A DNA stretch of 44,360 bases from Phycisphaerales bacterium (lineage in GTDB: Bacteria > Planctomycetota > Phycisphaerae > Phycisphaerales > SM1A02): NCBI GenBank assembly GCA_022446885.1, contig JAKVBU010000024.1, forward strand, positions 11,468 through 55,827, written 5' to 3'. This document shows positions 33,701-41,200 of this stretch, in pieces. Positions within the stretch are counted from its first letter, which is position 1. The number at the start of each line of letters is the position of its first letter. Position numbers and translations under genes: made by a program. Under the pieces are notes generated by a model, which worked only from the letters and a program-made list of their open reading frames with translations, did no database searches and was not told the DNA's origin.

Positions 33701-34692
33701 CCACCTGCGGTGTTCGCATTGCGGGAACTGGTTCAGCGGTTCCCGACAGGCGACTGACAAATGATGACCTGGCGCAGATGGTCGATACCAGCGATGAGTG
33801 GATCCGCAAGCGCACTGGAATCTCCGAGCGTCGAGTAGTTGATCGGGAATCCGGAGAAGGCCAGTTCACACTCGCGTGTACGGCAATGCAGCGGGCGCTT
33901 GATGATGCCCAGATGCGAGCCGACGAACTCGATCTGATCATCAATGCCACGGTCTCTGCTGAGATGACATGTCCCAGCAACGCCTGCCGCATCGGTGCCC
34001 ATATCGGGGCGGGTACGGCAGGGGCTTTCGATCTGGTGGCAGCCTGCTGCGGCTATGTCTATGCGATCAATCTGGCGGACTCGCTCATTCGATCTGGGCG
34101 GCACAGGGCCGTCGGCATCATCGGCTGCGATGCGATGTCCACCCTGTTGGATTATGACGATCGCAGCGTTTCGATTTTGTTTGGCGATGCGGCGGGAGCA
34201 GCCGTACTTGTCGCCGATGATGATCCCGATCGTGGATGCCTGCATCAGGTGATGGAGGCCGACGGCAACGGCTGGGAGTCGCTGTACATTCCTCGCAAGG
34301 AAGCTGATGTAGCAGAAGGTGCGGTTGGCGAGCACATCAAACTTGGTTGTCTGCGGATGGACGGCAAGGGTGTCTACCGATTCGCGGTCGGCAAGTTCCA
34401 GAAGGTGATCGAAGAGGCGCTGCAGCACACCGGTCTGGCGGTGGACGACATCGCTCAGTTCATCTGCCATCAGTCCAACGTGAGAATCATCGAGTCGGCC
34501 AAAGAGAAGATCGGCCTTCCTGATGAGAAGGTCTACATCAACATCGACCGATACGGGAATTCGTCCGCCGGGTCAGTCGGCCTGTGTTTCGATGAGTTGC
34601 GCCGCGCCGGCAAGGTGGTGGAAGGCGACAGGGTCATCTTCGTGGCCTTTGGTGGCGGTATGACCTGGTCCAGCAGCGTCTGGAAGGTCTGA
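33697..34692 (+). CDS. fabH: 3-oxoacyl-ACP synthase III
   Basis: A 331-residue condensing enzyme that starts fatty-acid chains by joining acetyl-CoA to malonyl-ACP. The catalytic triad is complete: Cys117 in LVAACCGYVYA, His258 in ICHQSN and Asn288 in YGNSSAGS. The N-terminus (GTGSAVPDRRLTNDDLAQMVDTSDEWIRKRTGI) is typical. ATG 33697 overlaps the plsX stop (ATGA). The next gene starts 42 bp on, after a TATGAT box. Confidence 0.98.
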   Translation: MTTCGVRIAGTGSAVPDRRLTNDDLAQMVDTSDEWIRKRTGISERRVVDRESGEGQFTLACTAMQRALDDAQMRADELDLIINATVSAEMTCPSNACRIGAHIGAGTAGAFDLVAACCGYVYAINLADSLIRSGRHRAVGIIGCDAMSTLLDYDDRSVSILFGDAAGAAVLVADDDPDRGCLHQVMEADGNGWESLYIPRKEADVAEGAVGEHIKLGCLRMDGKGVYRFAVGKFQKVIEEALQHTGLAVDDIAQFICHQSNVRIIESAKEKIGLPDEKVYINIDRYGNSSAGSVGLCFDELRRAGKVVEGDRVIFVAFGGGMTWSSSVWKV

Positions 34693-34734
34693 CTGGTCGC
34701 ACGTGGGGGAACCTATGATTTGGAGTCCATGAGC

Positions 34735-35679
34735 ATGAACGATACCACCGTCATTTGCCCCGGTCAGGGAGCCCAGGCACTGGGTATGGGGTGCGCCTGG
34801 ATGGAGGCATCCGAGGCGGCCAGGGCAATCTTCGATCGTGCGAACGATGTGCTGGGCGACGCTCTGGGGGCGCCCTTGTCCGAACTGTGCCGAAGTGGCC
34901 CGGTCGAAACGCTCAATCGAACAGATGTCAGCCAGCCAGCCATCTACGTGTGTTCAATCGCCAGTTGGCATGGGCTCACCGATGGCGAGGCGCCTGTTCC
35001 AACATGCACCGCCGGACTATCGCTGGGTGAGTACACCGCTCTGCATCTGGCGGGCGTGCTCTCATTCGAGGATGGTCTGCAACTTGTTGCCCGTCGAGGG
35101 GAGCTCATGCAGGCAGCGGCTCAGGAGAGCGACGGCACGATGCTCGCCGTTATGGGGCTGGCGGACGAATCCGAGGCGACGACCTTCTGCGACGAGGTGC
35201 TGGCCGAATTGGGTGGTGGTGTGCTGGTGCCAGCAAATCTCAACGCCCCGGGCCAGATCGTGCTCAGTGGAGATACCGCCGCCTGCTCAGCCGCAGCGGA
35301 TGCCTGTGCTCAGAGAGGGCTGCGAGCAACACCGCTGTCAGTGGCTGGCGCCTTCCACAGTGCCCACATGGCCTCGGCAGCGCGGGGCTTGGAGCAGTCG
35401 CTGCAAGCCGCCGAGGTCAGATCTCCCGCCTGTGAGGTGTGGTCGAATGTCACAGCCGATCGATACGATGCGGATCCGGAGGGCATTCGCCGCCTGCTCG
35501 TGGAGCAGTTGACCAGCCCTGTCAGGTGGGCCAGCCAGTGTGGAGCCATGGTTGAAGCGGGGCGGGTGGTGTACACGGAACTTGCTCCGGGTAAGGTGCT
35601 GCGGGGGCTGATGCGACGCATCAGTCGAGATGCGAAGGTAACGAGCCATGATGAACCAGACCCGACCCATGCGACCTGA
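34735..35679 (+). CDS. fabD: Malonyl-CoA:ACP transacylase
   Basis: A 314-residue cytosolic enzyme that loads malonate onto ACP. The N-terminal CPGQGAQ motif and the nucleophile elbow GLSLGEY with Ser96 are clear; AGAFHSAHM contains the catalytic His. Three in-frame starts cluster here (TTG 34720, ATG 34729, ATG 34735). GGAG at 34722-34725 is nine bases before ATG 34735 but only three before ATG 34729, so I chose 34735. A -10-like TATGAT (34714-34719) may add a local promoter. The 3' end overlaps the lipoprotein gene by 32 bp. Confidence 0.97.
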   Translation: MNDTTVICPGQGAQALGMGCAWMEASEAARAIFDRANDVLGDALGAPLSELCRSGPVETLNRTDVSQPAIYVCSIASWHGLTDGEAPVPTCTAGLSLGEYTALHLAGVLSFEDGLQLVARRGELMQAAAQESDGTMLAVMGLADESEATTFCDEVLAELGGGVLVPANLNAPGQIVLSGDTAACSAAADACAQRGLRATPLSVAGAFHSAHMASAARGLEQSLQAAEVRSPACEVWSNVTADRYDADPEGIRRLLVEQLTSPVRWASQCGAMVEAGRVVYTELAPGKVLRGLMRRISRDAKVTSHDEPDPTHAT

Positions 35680-36505
35680 TCCGCGACCACTGCCACTGGC
35701 TTTCGCGGCAGCATTGCTGCTCGGCGGCGTGAGCTTTACGAGTGGTTGTTCCGAGGAGCCACCACCACCGCCGCCTCCACCGCCGCCGCCACCGAAGGAC
35801 ACCACACCCAAGGCAAAGAGTGCCGAGGATCTCAAATCGGAACTGGGCGTTGATGCGCGCATCTACATGAACGAAGAGCTCGCTCATCGTGATGAAGCGG
35901 TTCGTGCTGGAGCAATGTTGTTCATCGATGCGCTGCTCAATGACAATCGTGATCTGGCAAAGCAACTCTCTGGCACCGACGCATCTGTGGCTGGCATGCT
36001 GACCAACCCGCCTTTCTCTGACGCTCGGCACGAAGTTGAGCGAGTTGATCTTGAGTTTGGCCGCATCTTCGGTGGCGATGCGATGTTGGTGATCTGGGAG
36101 TTTCCTGATCGCCTCGACGCGCAGATGTGGGCCGTGGGCGGGCCGACGACGGGTGGCGAAGCGACCCACTATTGGCCGAGTTTTCGCAATGACTTCACCC
36201 GTGAGGGCGAAGCGGACGTCTCCTCAGACGACCACTGGGCCTATGACAACGGCAAACAGGTGGCGTTCTTTGCAGCGCCTGCCATGCAGAACATGATCGA
36301 CCACCTCGGTGAGGAGCCATTCCAGGATTGGAGCGACATGGTCGCCTCGTGGCATGAGGTCGCAAAAGAGCCGGACTTGGCCATCACCGTGATCGACTGG
36401 ACCAACGTCAACTGGCGCGAGGAGCGAGCCGGAGGTGGCGGTGGCAGGGCGCCCGGGTTTGGTGGCGGCGGTCCTGGCGGTGGTCCTGGTATCTCGCCTC
36501 CCTGA
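35648..36505 (+). CDS. Proline-rich lipoprotein within the fab operon
   Basis: A 285-residue predicted lipoprotein. A signal sequence (LPLAFAAALLLGGVSF) ends in TSGC with Cys34 as the lipidation site. A run of 12 prolines (38-49, coded by CCA/CCG/CCT triplets) forms a rigid spacer. A soluble domain of about 200 residues follows, which I do not recognise (GAMLFIDALLNDNRDLAKQL, MLVIWEFPDRLDAQMWAVG). The C-terminus is glycine-rich. The start overlaps fabD by 32 bp; ATG 35651 is equally possible. Presence inside the fatty-acid cluster suggests an envelope role linked to lipid supply, but this is inference only. Confidence 0.78.
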   Translation: MMNQTRPMRPDPRPLPLAFAAALLLGGVSFTSGCSEEPPPPPPPPPPPPKDTTPKAKSAEDLKSELGVDARIYMNEELAHRDEAVRAGAMLFIDALLNDNRDLAKQLSGTDASVAGMLTNPPFSDARHEVERVDLEFGRIFGGDAMLVIWEFPDRLDAQMWAVGGPTTGGEATHYWPSFRNDFTREGEADVSSDDHWAYDNGKQVAFFAAPAMQNMIDHLGEEPFQDWSDMVASWHEVAKEPDLAITVIDWTNVNWREERAGGGGGRAPGFGGGGPGGGPGISPP

Positions 36506-36564
36506 ACACGTTTTTTCCACCGGCTGGATCAGGGCCATTCGCCCGTCAATCGGAGGGTTTCGTC

Positions 36565-37320
36565 ATCGCTGCTGACTCATCACCACAAGAACATCGTGTC
36601 GCGATTGTCACAGGCGCCAGCCGAGGCATCGGGCGGGCCATTGCTACGGCGCTGGGCGCCAGAGGTCGTCACGTTGTCTGCGTCGCTCGTGACCTCGAGA
36701 AGCTCGAGGCGGTCTCAAGCGAGATTCAATCTGCAGGCGGCTCGGCCGAGGCCCGCGCGTGTGACCTTGGTGACGGCGATGCCGTCGATGCACTGATGGA
36801 CGGCGTCGTTGAGACGCATGGGCGGCTCGACATTCTGGTCAACAACGCCGGAATCACCCGTGATGGGCTGCTGCTGCGGATGAGCGATGACGACTACGAC
36901 ACCGTCATGCACCTGAACCTGCGCAGTGTCTTTCGCATGTGCCGAGCCGCGGCTCGTCCAATGATGCGAGGCCGCTTCGGTCGGATCATCAACATCAGTT
37001 CGGTGGTGGGGCTCTGGGGCAACAGCGGGCAGGCCAATTACGCGGCTGCCAAAGCAGGGCTCATCGGGCTGACGAGGTCGATCGGCAAGGAGTTGGGCGC
37101 AAAGGGCGTGACAGCCAATGTCGTCGCGCCAGGCTTCGTGGAGACCGACATGACGGCCCAGTTGCCCCCTGATCTGCTGGCGGAGGCCGTCAAGCGGCTG
37201 CCGGCCCGACGGGCGGGCACTGTGGACGAGATTGCCCATGCGGTGGCCTTTCTGGCCGACGATGAGGCCGCCTACATCACAGGGCAGGTGCTCTGTGTGG
37301 ATGGCGGATGGATGGGGTGA
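36565..37320 (+). CDS. fabG: 3-oxoacyl-ACP reductase, apparent AUC start
   Basis: NADPH-dependent reductase of fatty-acid elongation. Catalytic Ser146 (NISSVVG), Tyr159 and Lys163 (NYAAAKAG) and the cofactor loop TGASRGIG (residues 16-23) are intact. No ATG, GTG or TTG occurs in this frame upstream of the TGASRGIG loop; the first ATG (36796) would delete it. ATC 36565 lies eight bases after GGAGG (36552-36556) and gives a 251-residue protein with a normal N-terminal lead of ten residues before RVAIVTG. CTG 36502 is a poorer alternative. A base error in an ATG is possible. The Ser-Tyr spacing matches E. coli FabG. Confidence 0.9.
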   Translation: MAADSSPQEHRVAIVTGASRGIGRAIATALGARGRHVVCVARDLEKLEAVSSEIQSAGGSAEARACDLGDGDAVDALMDGVVETHGRLDILVNNAGITRDGLLLRMSDDDYDTVMHLNLRSVFRMCRAAARPMMRGRFGRIINISSVVGLWGNSGQANYAAAKAGLIGLTRSIGKELGAKGVTANVVAPGFVETDMTAQLPPDLLAEAVKRLPARRAGTVDEIAHAVAFLADDEAAYITGQVLCVDGGWMG

Positions 37321-37328
37321 GGCCCGGT

Positions 37329-37358
37329 TTGCCGCCGGAGGCGGCACTGGAGTAGAAT
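37329..37358 (+). promoter_or_regulatory. Putative acpP promoter
   Basis: TTGCCG (37329-37334) and TAGAAT (37353-37358) are 18 bases apart, between fabG and acpP. The spacer contains a GCCGCC/GGCGGC inverted repeat (37331-37345) that could be an operator or a weak hairpin after fabG. An internal promoter would suit the high demand for ACP. Confidence 0.5.
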
Positions 37359-37413
37359 GCCCACCAATGCAGTGGCAGGGCCGCTGCGATTTCCCGCACA
37401 GAGGAGAAGCACC

Positions 37414-37668
37414 GTGACCGAATCCGAGGTCGAAACCAAGGTCATCGAAATCGTCGCCGAGCAGATGGGCGTCGAGAAGAGTGATATCAGCCGCGAGACG
37501 AGTTTTGCGACCGATCTCAACGCCGACAGCCTGGACACCGTCGAACTGGTCATGGAGTTCGAGGACGAGTTTGAAACTTCGATCCCCGACGACCAGGCCG
37601 AGAAGATCCAGACGGTTGGGCAGGCGATCTCATACATTCTCGAGGCCGCCAAGTCTCAGTCGTCCTGA
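37414..37668 (+). CDS. acpP: Acyl carrier protein
   Basis: An 84-residue acidic four-helix carrier. Ser39 in [17 protein letters not shown] is the 4'-phosphopantetheine site. The start is GTG 37414 with GAGGAG seven bases before; a longer in-frame ATG at 37357 would place the promoter -10 within the coding region and adds unconserved residues. It has a possible promoter before it and a clear terminator after it, so its transcript can be made separately from fabG and fabF. Confidence 0.97.
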   Translation: MTESEVETKVIEIVAEQMGVEKSDISRETSFATDLNADSLDTVELVMEFEDEFETSIPDDQAEKIQTVGQAISYILEAAKSQSS

Positions 37669-37726
37669 CGTCCAGTTGAGTACCGTCCGGGTTGAATGCC
37701 TGCGGGCAGACCCGATCGAAGACGAC

Positions 37727-37777
37727 AGGCCGCCGCCGGCCGAACCCACGGGATCGGGCAGCGGCGGCCTTTCTTTC
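37727..37777 (+). terminator. Intrinsic terminator after acpP
   Basis: AGGCCGCCGC (37727-37736) and GCGGCGGCCT (37761-37770) form a perfect 10-bp stem around a 24-base loop, directly followed by TTCTTT. It lies between acpP and fabF in the same direction, so partial read-through would give much more acpP than fabF transcript. Confidence 0.75.
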
Positions 37778-37806
37778 CCCGACACCGACGTAGCCGGAGC
37801 TGTCGA

Positions 37807-39054
37807 ATGAGCCAGAACAGACGAGTCGTGGTGACCGGGTTAGGTGCCGTGACGGGCATCGGCCTCGACGTCTCTACATTCTGGTCATCGTTGCAGGAGG
37901 GCCGCTCGGGCGTTTCGCCCATCGACGCCTTCGAGACTGACGAGCAGTGGTCGACCACGATCGCCGGCCAGGTACACGGGTTCGATCCCACATCCTGCAT
38001 GGACCCGCGGGAAGCCAAGAAGGTCGATCGCGTGGCCCATCTTGGGGTGGCGGCGGCAACCCAGGCCGCTGAGCACTGCGGGATCGATTTCGGCTCGGGA
38101 GACCCATGGCGACGCGGCGTTGCAATCGGTTCGGGGATCGGCGGTATTCTGACGATCGAAGAGCAGTACCTTCGCCTGCTTGAGAAGGGGCCGCGCCGAC
38201 TGACACCCTTTGTTGTCCCTCGACTCATGGTGAATGCTACGGCGGGCCACACGTCCATCAAGTACGCCCTCAAGGGCTGGAACATGGCTCCTGCCACGGC
38301 ATGCGCCACTGGCGGTCACGCCATCGCTGATGCCGTCACGCAGATTCAGCGAGGGGCGGTGGATGTGGTGTTGGCTGGCGGGTCCGAAGCATCCGTGTCG
38401 AAGCTGTGTATTGCTGCCTTTGGTGTCATGAAGGCCTTGTCCACCCGAAATGAGGAACCAGAGCGGGCCTCACGCCCGTTTGATCTCGATCGCGACGGAT
38501 TCGTCATGTCCGAGGGCGCTGCAGTGCTGGTGCTTGAGGAACTGGAGCACGCCAAGGCCCGAGGGGCGGAGATTTACGCTGAGATTCTGGGATACGGCAT
38601 CACGGGCGATGCTCACCACATTGCTGCACCGGATCCAGAAGGGGCTGGCGCCCACATGGCCATGAAGCTCGCTCTGGAGGACGCCGGCGTCGCGCCCGAG
38701 CAGGTGGACTACATCAATGCTCATGGCACATCGACACCCTTGGGCGACGTCGCAGAAGTCAGTGCCGCCAAGGCACTCTTTGGCGATCACGCCTACAAGT
38801 TGGCCATGAGTTCGACCAAGTCCATGACCGGGCACGCGCTCGGTGCGGCTGGTGGTATCGAGAGTGTGGCCGTCGTCAAAGCCTTGTGTGACGGCGTGTT
38901 GCCACCGACGATCAATCTGGACACCCCCGATCCAGAACTGGATCTGGACTTCGTGCCCAATGAAGCCCGCGCCTGCGATATCGACATCGCACTGAACAAC
39001 ACGTTCGGATTCGGAGGCGCGAACGTCAGCCTCGTCTTCAAGCGTTGGGCCTGA
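37807..39054 (+). CDS. fabF: 3-oxoacyl-ACP synthase II
   Basis: A 415-residue elongating condensing enzyme. The Cys-His-His triad is complete: Cys166 in PATACATGGHA, His306 in NAHGTSTPLGD and His343 in TGHALGAAGGIE. The N-terminus RRVVVTGLGAVTGIG and the C-terminal NNTFGFGGANVSLVF are typical. The start is ATG 37807 with GGAG upstream; an upstream in-frame extension would run through the terminator. It is the last gene of the fab cluster and converges on the PagL-like gene, 28 bp away. Confidence 0.97.
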   Translation: MSQNRRVVVTGLGAVTGIGLDVSTFWSSLQEGRSGVSPIDAFETDEQWSTTIAGQVHGFDPTSCMDPREAKKVDRVAHLGVAAATQAAEHCGIDFGSGDPWRRGVAIGSGIGGILTIEEQYLRLLEKGPRRLTPFVVPRLMVNATAGHTSIKYALKGWNMAPATACATGGHAIADAVTQIQRGAVDVVLAGGSEASVSKLCIAAFGVMKALSTRNEEPERASRPFDLDRDGFVMSEGAAVLVLEELEHAKARGAEIYAEILGYGITGDAHHIAAPDPEGAGAHMAMKLALEDAGVAPEQVDYINAHGTSTPLGDVAEVSAAKALFGDHAYKLAMSSTKSMTGHALGAAGGIESVAVVKALCDGVLPPTINLDTPDPELDLDFVPNEARACDIDIALNNTFGFGGANVSLVFKRWA

Positions 39055-39082
39055 GTCCGCTGAGGCAGGCCTCTAGAGACCT

Positions 39083-39787
39083 CTAGAAAGGCAGGCTCAG
39101 CCCGCCCCATACCACGACGTTGTCTCTTCCGGGATTTGTCCGGAAGAGGGACGCGTTTGAGATGTGATGCCAGCGGGCACCGATGATGGCCCGGCGGCCC
39201 TCTCCCACGTCAAAGGTGAAGCCGAAGCCCGCTTGCGGTGTGAAATTGAAGCGGGAACCATCGATTGGTACGTCGTGATTTGATCCCAGCATGCCGCAGC
39301 CAAAGTCGGTGAAAAACGACCAGTCATCCCTGCGAACAAGATGCCAGCGAAAGAGGAGATCCAGCGATCCGCCCATCGCATCTTCGCCGGTTTGAAAGAA
39401 CCCCCAGAGCCGCACTTCAGGTGCAAATGAGAAGCCCTCTACCAGGAAGTACTCCAGACCCAGCCCGAGGAATGCCTCCTTGTTGCGAACCTCGGTCACC
39501 TGCGCGCCGATCCCCCCTGTGATCATCCAACGCAGCGTGCCTTGTGCTCCAAACGCATCATTGGGTGCCCCCTCTTCAAGTTCTGTCGCTCCATCGCTCT
39601 GCCAATTGGTCCGCCAGGGCGCACATGTGAGGTCGGCCAGAGGGCCTTCCAGGGGGCCCTCCTCTGAGGCGGTGGCCCCCGACGCTGAGATGGTGCATCG
39701 AAGGTGGTGGGCCAGCGCCTGATCCGGCACCGGCTGAAGCGAGAAAGAAGCGGCCATCACCGCGGGCAAGAAGATGTCGATAGGCAT
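39083..39787 (-). CDS. PagL-like lipid A 3-O-deacylase
   Basis: A 234-residue predicted outer-membrane beta-barrel with an N-terminal signal-like segment (MPIDIFLPAVMAASFSL). The C-terminal half has amphipathic strands and the PagL hallmark ARWHHISNAS followed by NPG, where the His and Ser are the known catalytic residues; the last residue is Phe, as usual in outer-membrane barrels. A ~60-residue variable region precedes the barrel and is longer than in PagL. ATG 39787 has GGAGG six bases upstream. Its presence implies LPS in the outer membrane. It lies beside the fatty-acid cluster but on the other strand. Confidence 0.8.
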   Translation of the reverse strand: MPIDIFLPAVMAASFSLQPVPDQALAHHLRCTISASGATASEEGPLEGPLADLTCAPWRTNWQSDGATELEEGAPNDAFGAQGTLRWMITGGIGAQVTEVRNKEAFLGLGLEYFLVEGFSFAPEVRLWGFFQTGEDAMGGSLDLLFRWHLVRRDDWSFFTDFGCGMLGSNHDVPIDGSRFNFTPQAGFGFTFDVGEGRRAIIGARWHHISNASLFRTNPGRDNVVVWGGLSLPF

Positions 39788-39807
39788 GAATCCCTCCGGC
39801 AACTACC

Positions 39808-40449
39808 CTAGCAGGGCTCTGGCGGGCCCTCCAGCAGGGCTTCAAGCAATGTTCCCAGGGCCTGCATGGCCGAATTGGCATCCCGCTTGAGGGCCAGCAG
39901 CCGTCCCACTTGCATCGGGTGCAAGGCGAGCCAGCCCATCGCCGAGGCAAGCCTGGTTCGCCCTTGGGCATCGACCCACTGTTCAACCGGAGGCAAGGTC
40001 GCGTCTAGACCATCACTGACGCCTCGGACGATCGCCCAAGGGCGTTGATCACGGTGGGCTGCTTTGGCAAACGCCTCACTCTCAAGATCTGCCAGCGTGG
40101 CGCCTGTTGCGCGGGCGACAGCCTCGCGGCAGGGGCGATCAGGCAGGACATCACGCACCTGACAGACGCTGGCTGTGGATGCGCCCGCCGGAGGCCGCAG
40201 GGGAGGTGGGGCATCGACCTGATGAACAGCGTCGATCCACCAGGCACTGCCCCCAGGCACGTGGGGCTGCAGTGCGGTAGCCAAACCAGCCAAGATGACG
40301 GGGCAGGTTGGCTCGATGGGCGAGAGCGCCGCTTGGACCCTCTCTGGCCCGGGGCCGCTGCAAATCACCTCCACACCGAGCCGCCGCAGATGCCCAAGGG
40401 CAGCAGCTTCGAAAGCCAGCGGACAGAGGATGTGAGGAACACAGCTCAT
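39808..40449 (-). CDS. Nucleoside phosphorylase-like protein (MTA/SAH nucleosidase or HpnG type)
   Basis: A 213-residue protein of the PNP/UDP-phosphorylase superfamily. VICSGPGPERVQAAL resembles the N-terminal phosphate/ribose loop, DLESEAFAKAA matches the D-x-ES-x-A ribose-binding motif of nucleosidases, and GVSDGLD is the catalytic Asp region. It may act on methylthioadenosine, SAH, futalosine or, as HpnG, on adenosylhopane; residues do not settle this. It is 21 bp upstream of the PagL-like gene and probably cotranscribed with it. It is a little shorter than typical MtnN. Confidence 0.7.
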   Translation of the reverse strand: MSCVPHILCPLAFEAAALGHLRRLGVEVICSGPGPERVQAALSPIEPTCPVILAGLATALQPHVPGGSAWWIDAVHQVDAPPPLRPPAGASTASVCQVRDVLPDRPCREAVARATGATLADLESEAFAKAAHRDQRPWAIVRGVSDGLDATLPPVEQWVDAQGRTRLASAMGWLALHPMQVGRLLALKRDANSAMQALGTLLEALLEGPPEPC

Positions 40450-40491
40450 GAGGGCGACGAACGGTCAGCGTCACGCTATCATCCGCACCCC

Positions 40492-40566
40492 GACCCCATC
40501 GTCTAGTCAGGCCTAGGACGCCAGGTTTTCATCCTGGAAACAGGGGTTCGAATCCCCTTGGGGTCG
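40492..40566 (+). tRNA. tRNA-Glu (anticodon UUC)
   Basis: A 75-nt cloverleaf. The acceptor pairs GACCCCA (40492-40498) with TGGGGTC (40559-40565); the discriminator is G. The anticodon stem CCAGG/CCTGG encloses TTTTCAT, giving TTC. The T arm AGGGG-TTCGAAT-CCCCT is standard. CCA is not encoded. A TATCAT box at 40477-40482 could be its -10. The next gene starts only seven bases after it. Confidence 0.96.
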
Positions 40567-40573
40567 CTTCTTC

Positions 40574-41200
40574 ATGCTCGCGATGTCTCTGCTTGCGTTG
40601 CTGGCGGCGACGACGCCAGCTCCATCACCAGGAGCCGCGTCGCAGGACGAGCCTGCAGGTTCTACAACTGCAGGCTTTACAACTGCAGGGCTTCGGTCGG
40701 GGCCGACGCATCGAGTTGCGGGCACCGTTGAACAGATAGAGCCGCTTCCGGCGCCCCAAGACGGCATGCTCGAAGTGTTCGTTCGCAAGGCCGACGGCGC
40801 TCTTGTGCAAGCCATCGTGCCCGAGACATGGGCCACGCAGGTCCAAGTTGGTGCCAGCATCGACTTTGCTTCCAGGCCTGATGGCACCTATTCCTACCGC
40901 GATCAAAATGGTCAGCGACGAACGGTTGAGCGGGTCAAGGCGATCGAAGCGCCTGCTGCGACGAGTTCGGGTGTCGATGACTTGACCCTTATGTTGGGCT
41001 TACTGGTGCTGCTGATGGCCGGCTTCGGCATTCTGGCGCTTCTCGTAGCTCGATCTCGCAGCAGCCGCCGGTCGGTGGGTGAACTCATCGAGGAGGGTGA
41101 TGAGACCGTTCCCTGCGATGACGACGAGCCTCCACTGCCGGGGGATCCGGCCGATGCCATGGCCGAATTGATGCGGCGGGCGCAGAATGCTGAGCAGTGA
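40574..41200 (+). CDS. One-TM hypothetical protein
   Basis: A 208-residue protein of unknown function. A short N-terminal hydrophobic segment (MLAMSLLALLAAT) is probably a signal peptide. A Thr/Ala/Gly linker with a duplicated TTAG unit (direct repeat TACAACTGCAGG) follows, then a small beta-rich domain (residues 45-120: VAGTVEQIEPLPAPQ, YSYRDQNGQRRTVERV). A membrane helix at about 138-160 and an acidic cytoplasmic tail complete it. The gene starts seven bases after tRNA-Glu with no clear Shine-Dalgarno and overlaps aroB by GTGA. Confidence 0.7.
   Translation: MLAMSLLALLAATTPAPSPGAASQDEPAGSTTAGFTTAGLRSGPTHRVAGTVEQIEPLPAPQDGMLEVFVRKADGALVQAIVPETWATQVQVGASIDFASRPDGTYSYRDQNGQRRTVERVKAIEAPAATSSGVDDLTLMLGLLVLLMAGFGILALLVARSRSSRRSVGELIEEGDETVPCDDDEPPLPGDPADAMAELMRRAQNAEQ

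Noticed and set aside
35761-35796. Trinucleotide CCA/CCG/CCT tract as a possible microsatellite or phase-variable repeat
   Set aside because: Triplet length keeps the frame and codons are mixed, so it is simply a proline spacer.
36596-36796. Overlapping alternative-frame open frame at the fabG start
   Set aside because: Its product has no FabG similarity; the real frame with TGASRGIG is another one.
39064-39090. Paired TCTAGA sites between fabF and the PagL-like gene
   Set aside because: Short self-complementary hexamers only; no stable longer hairpin or repeat structure.
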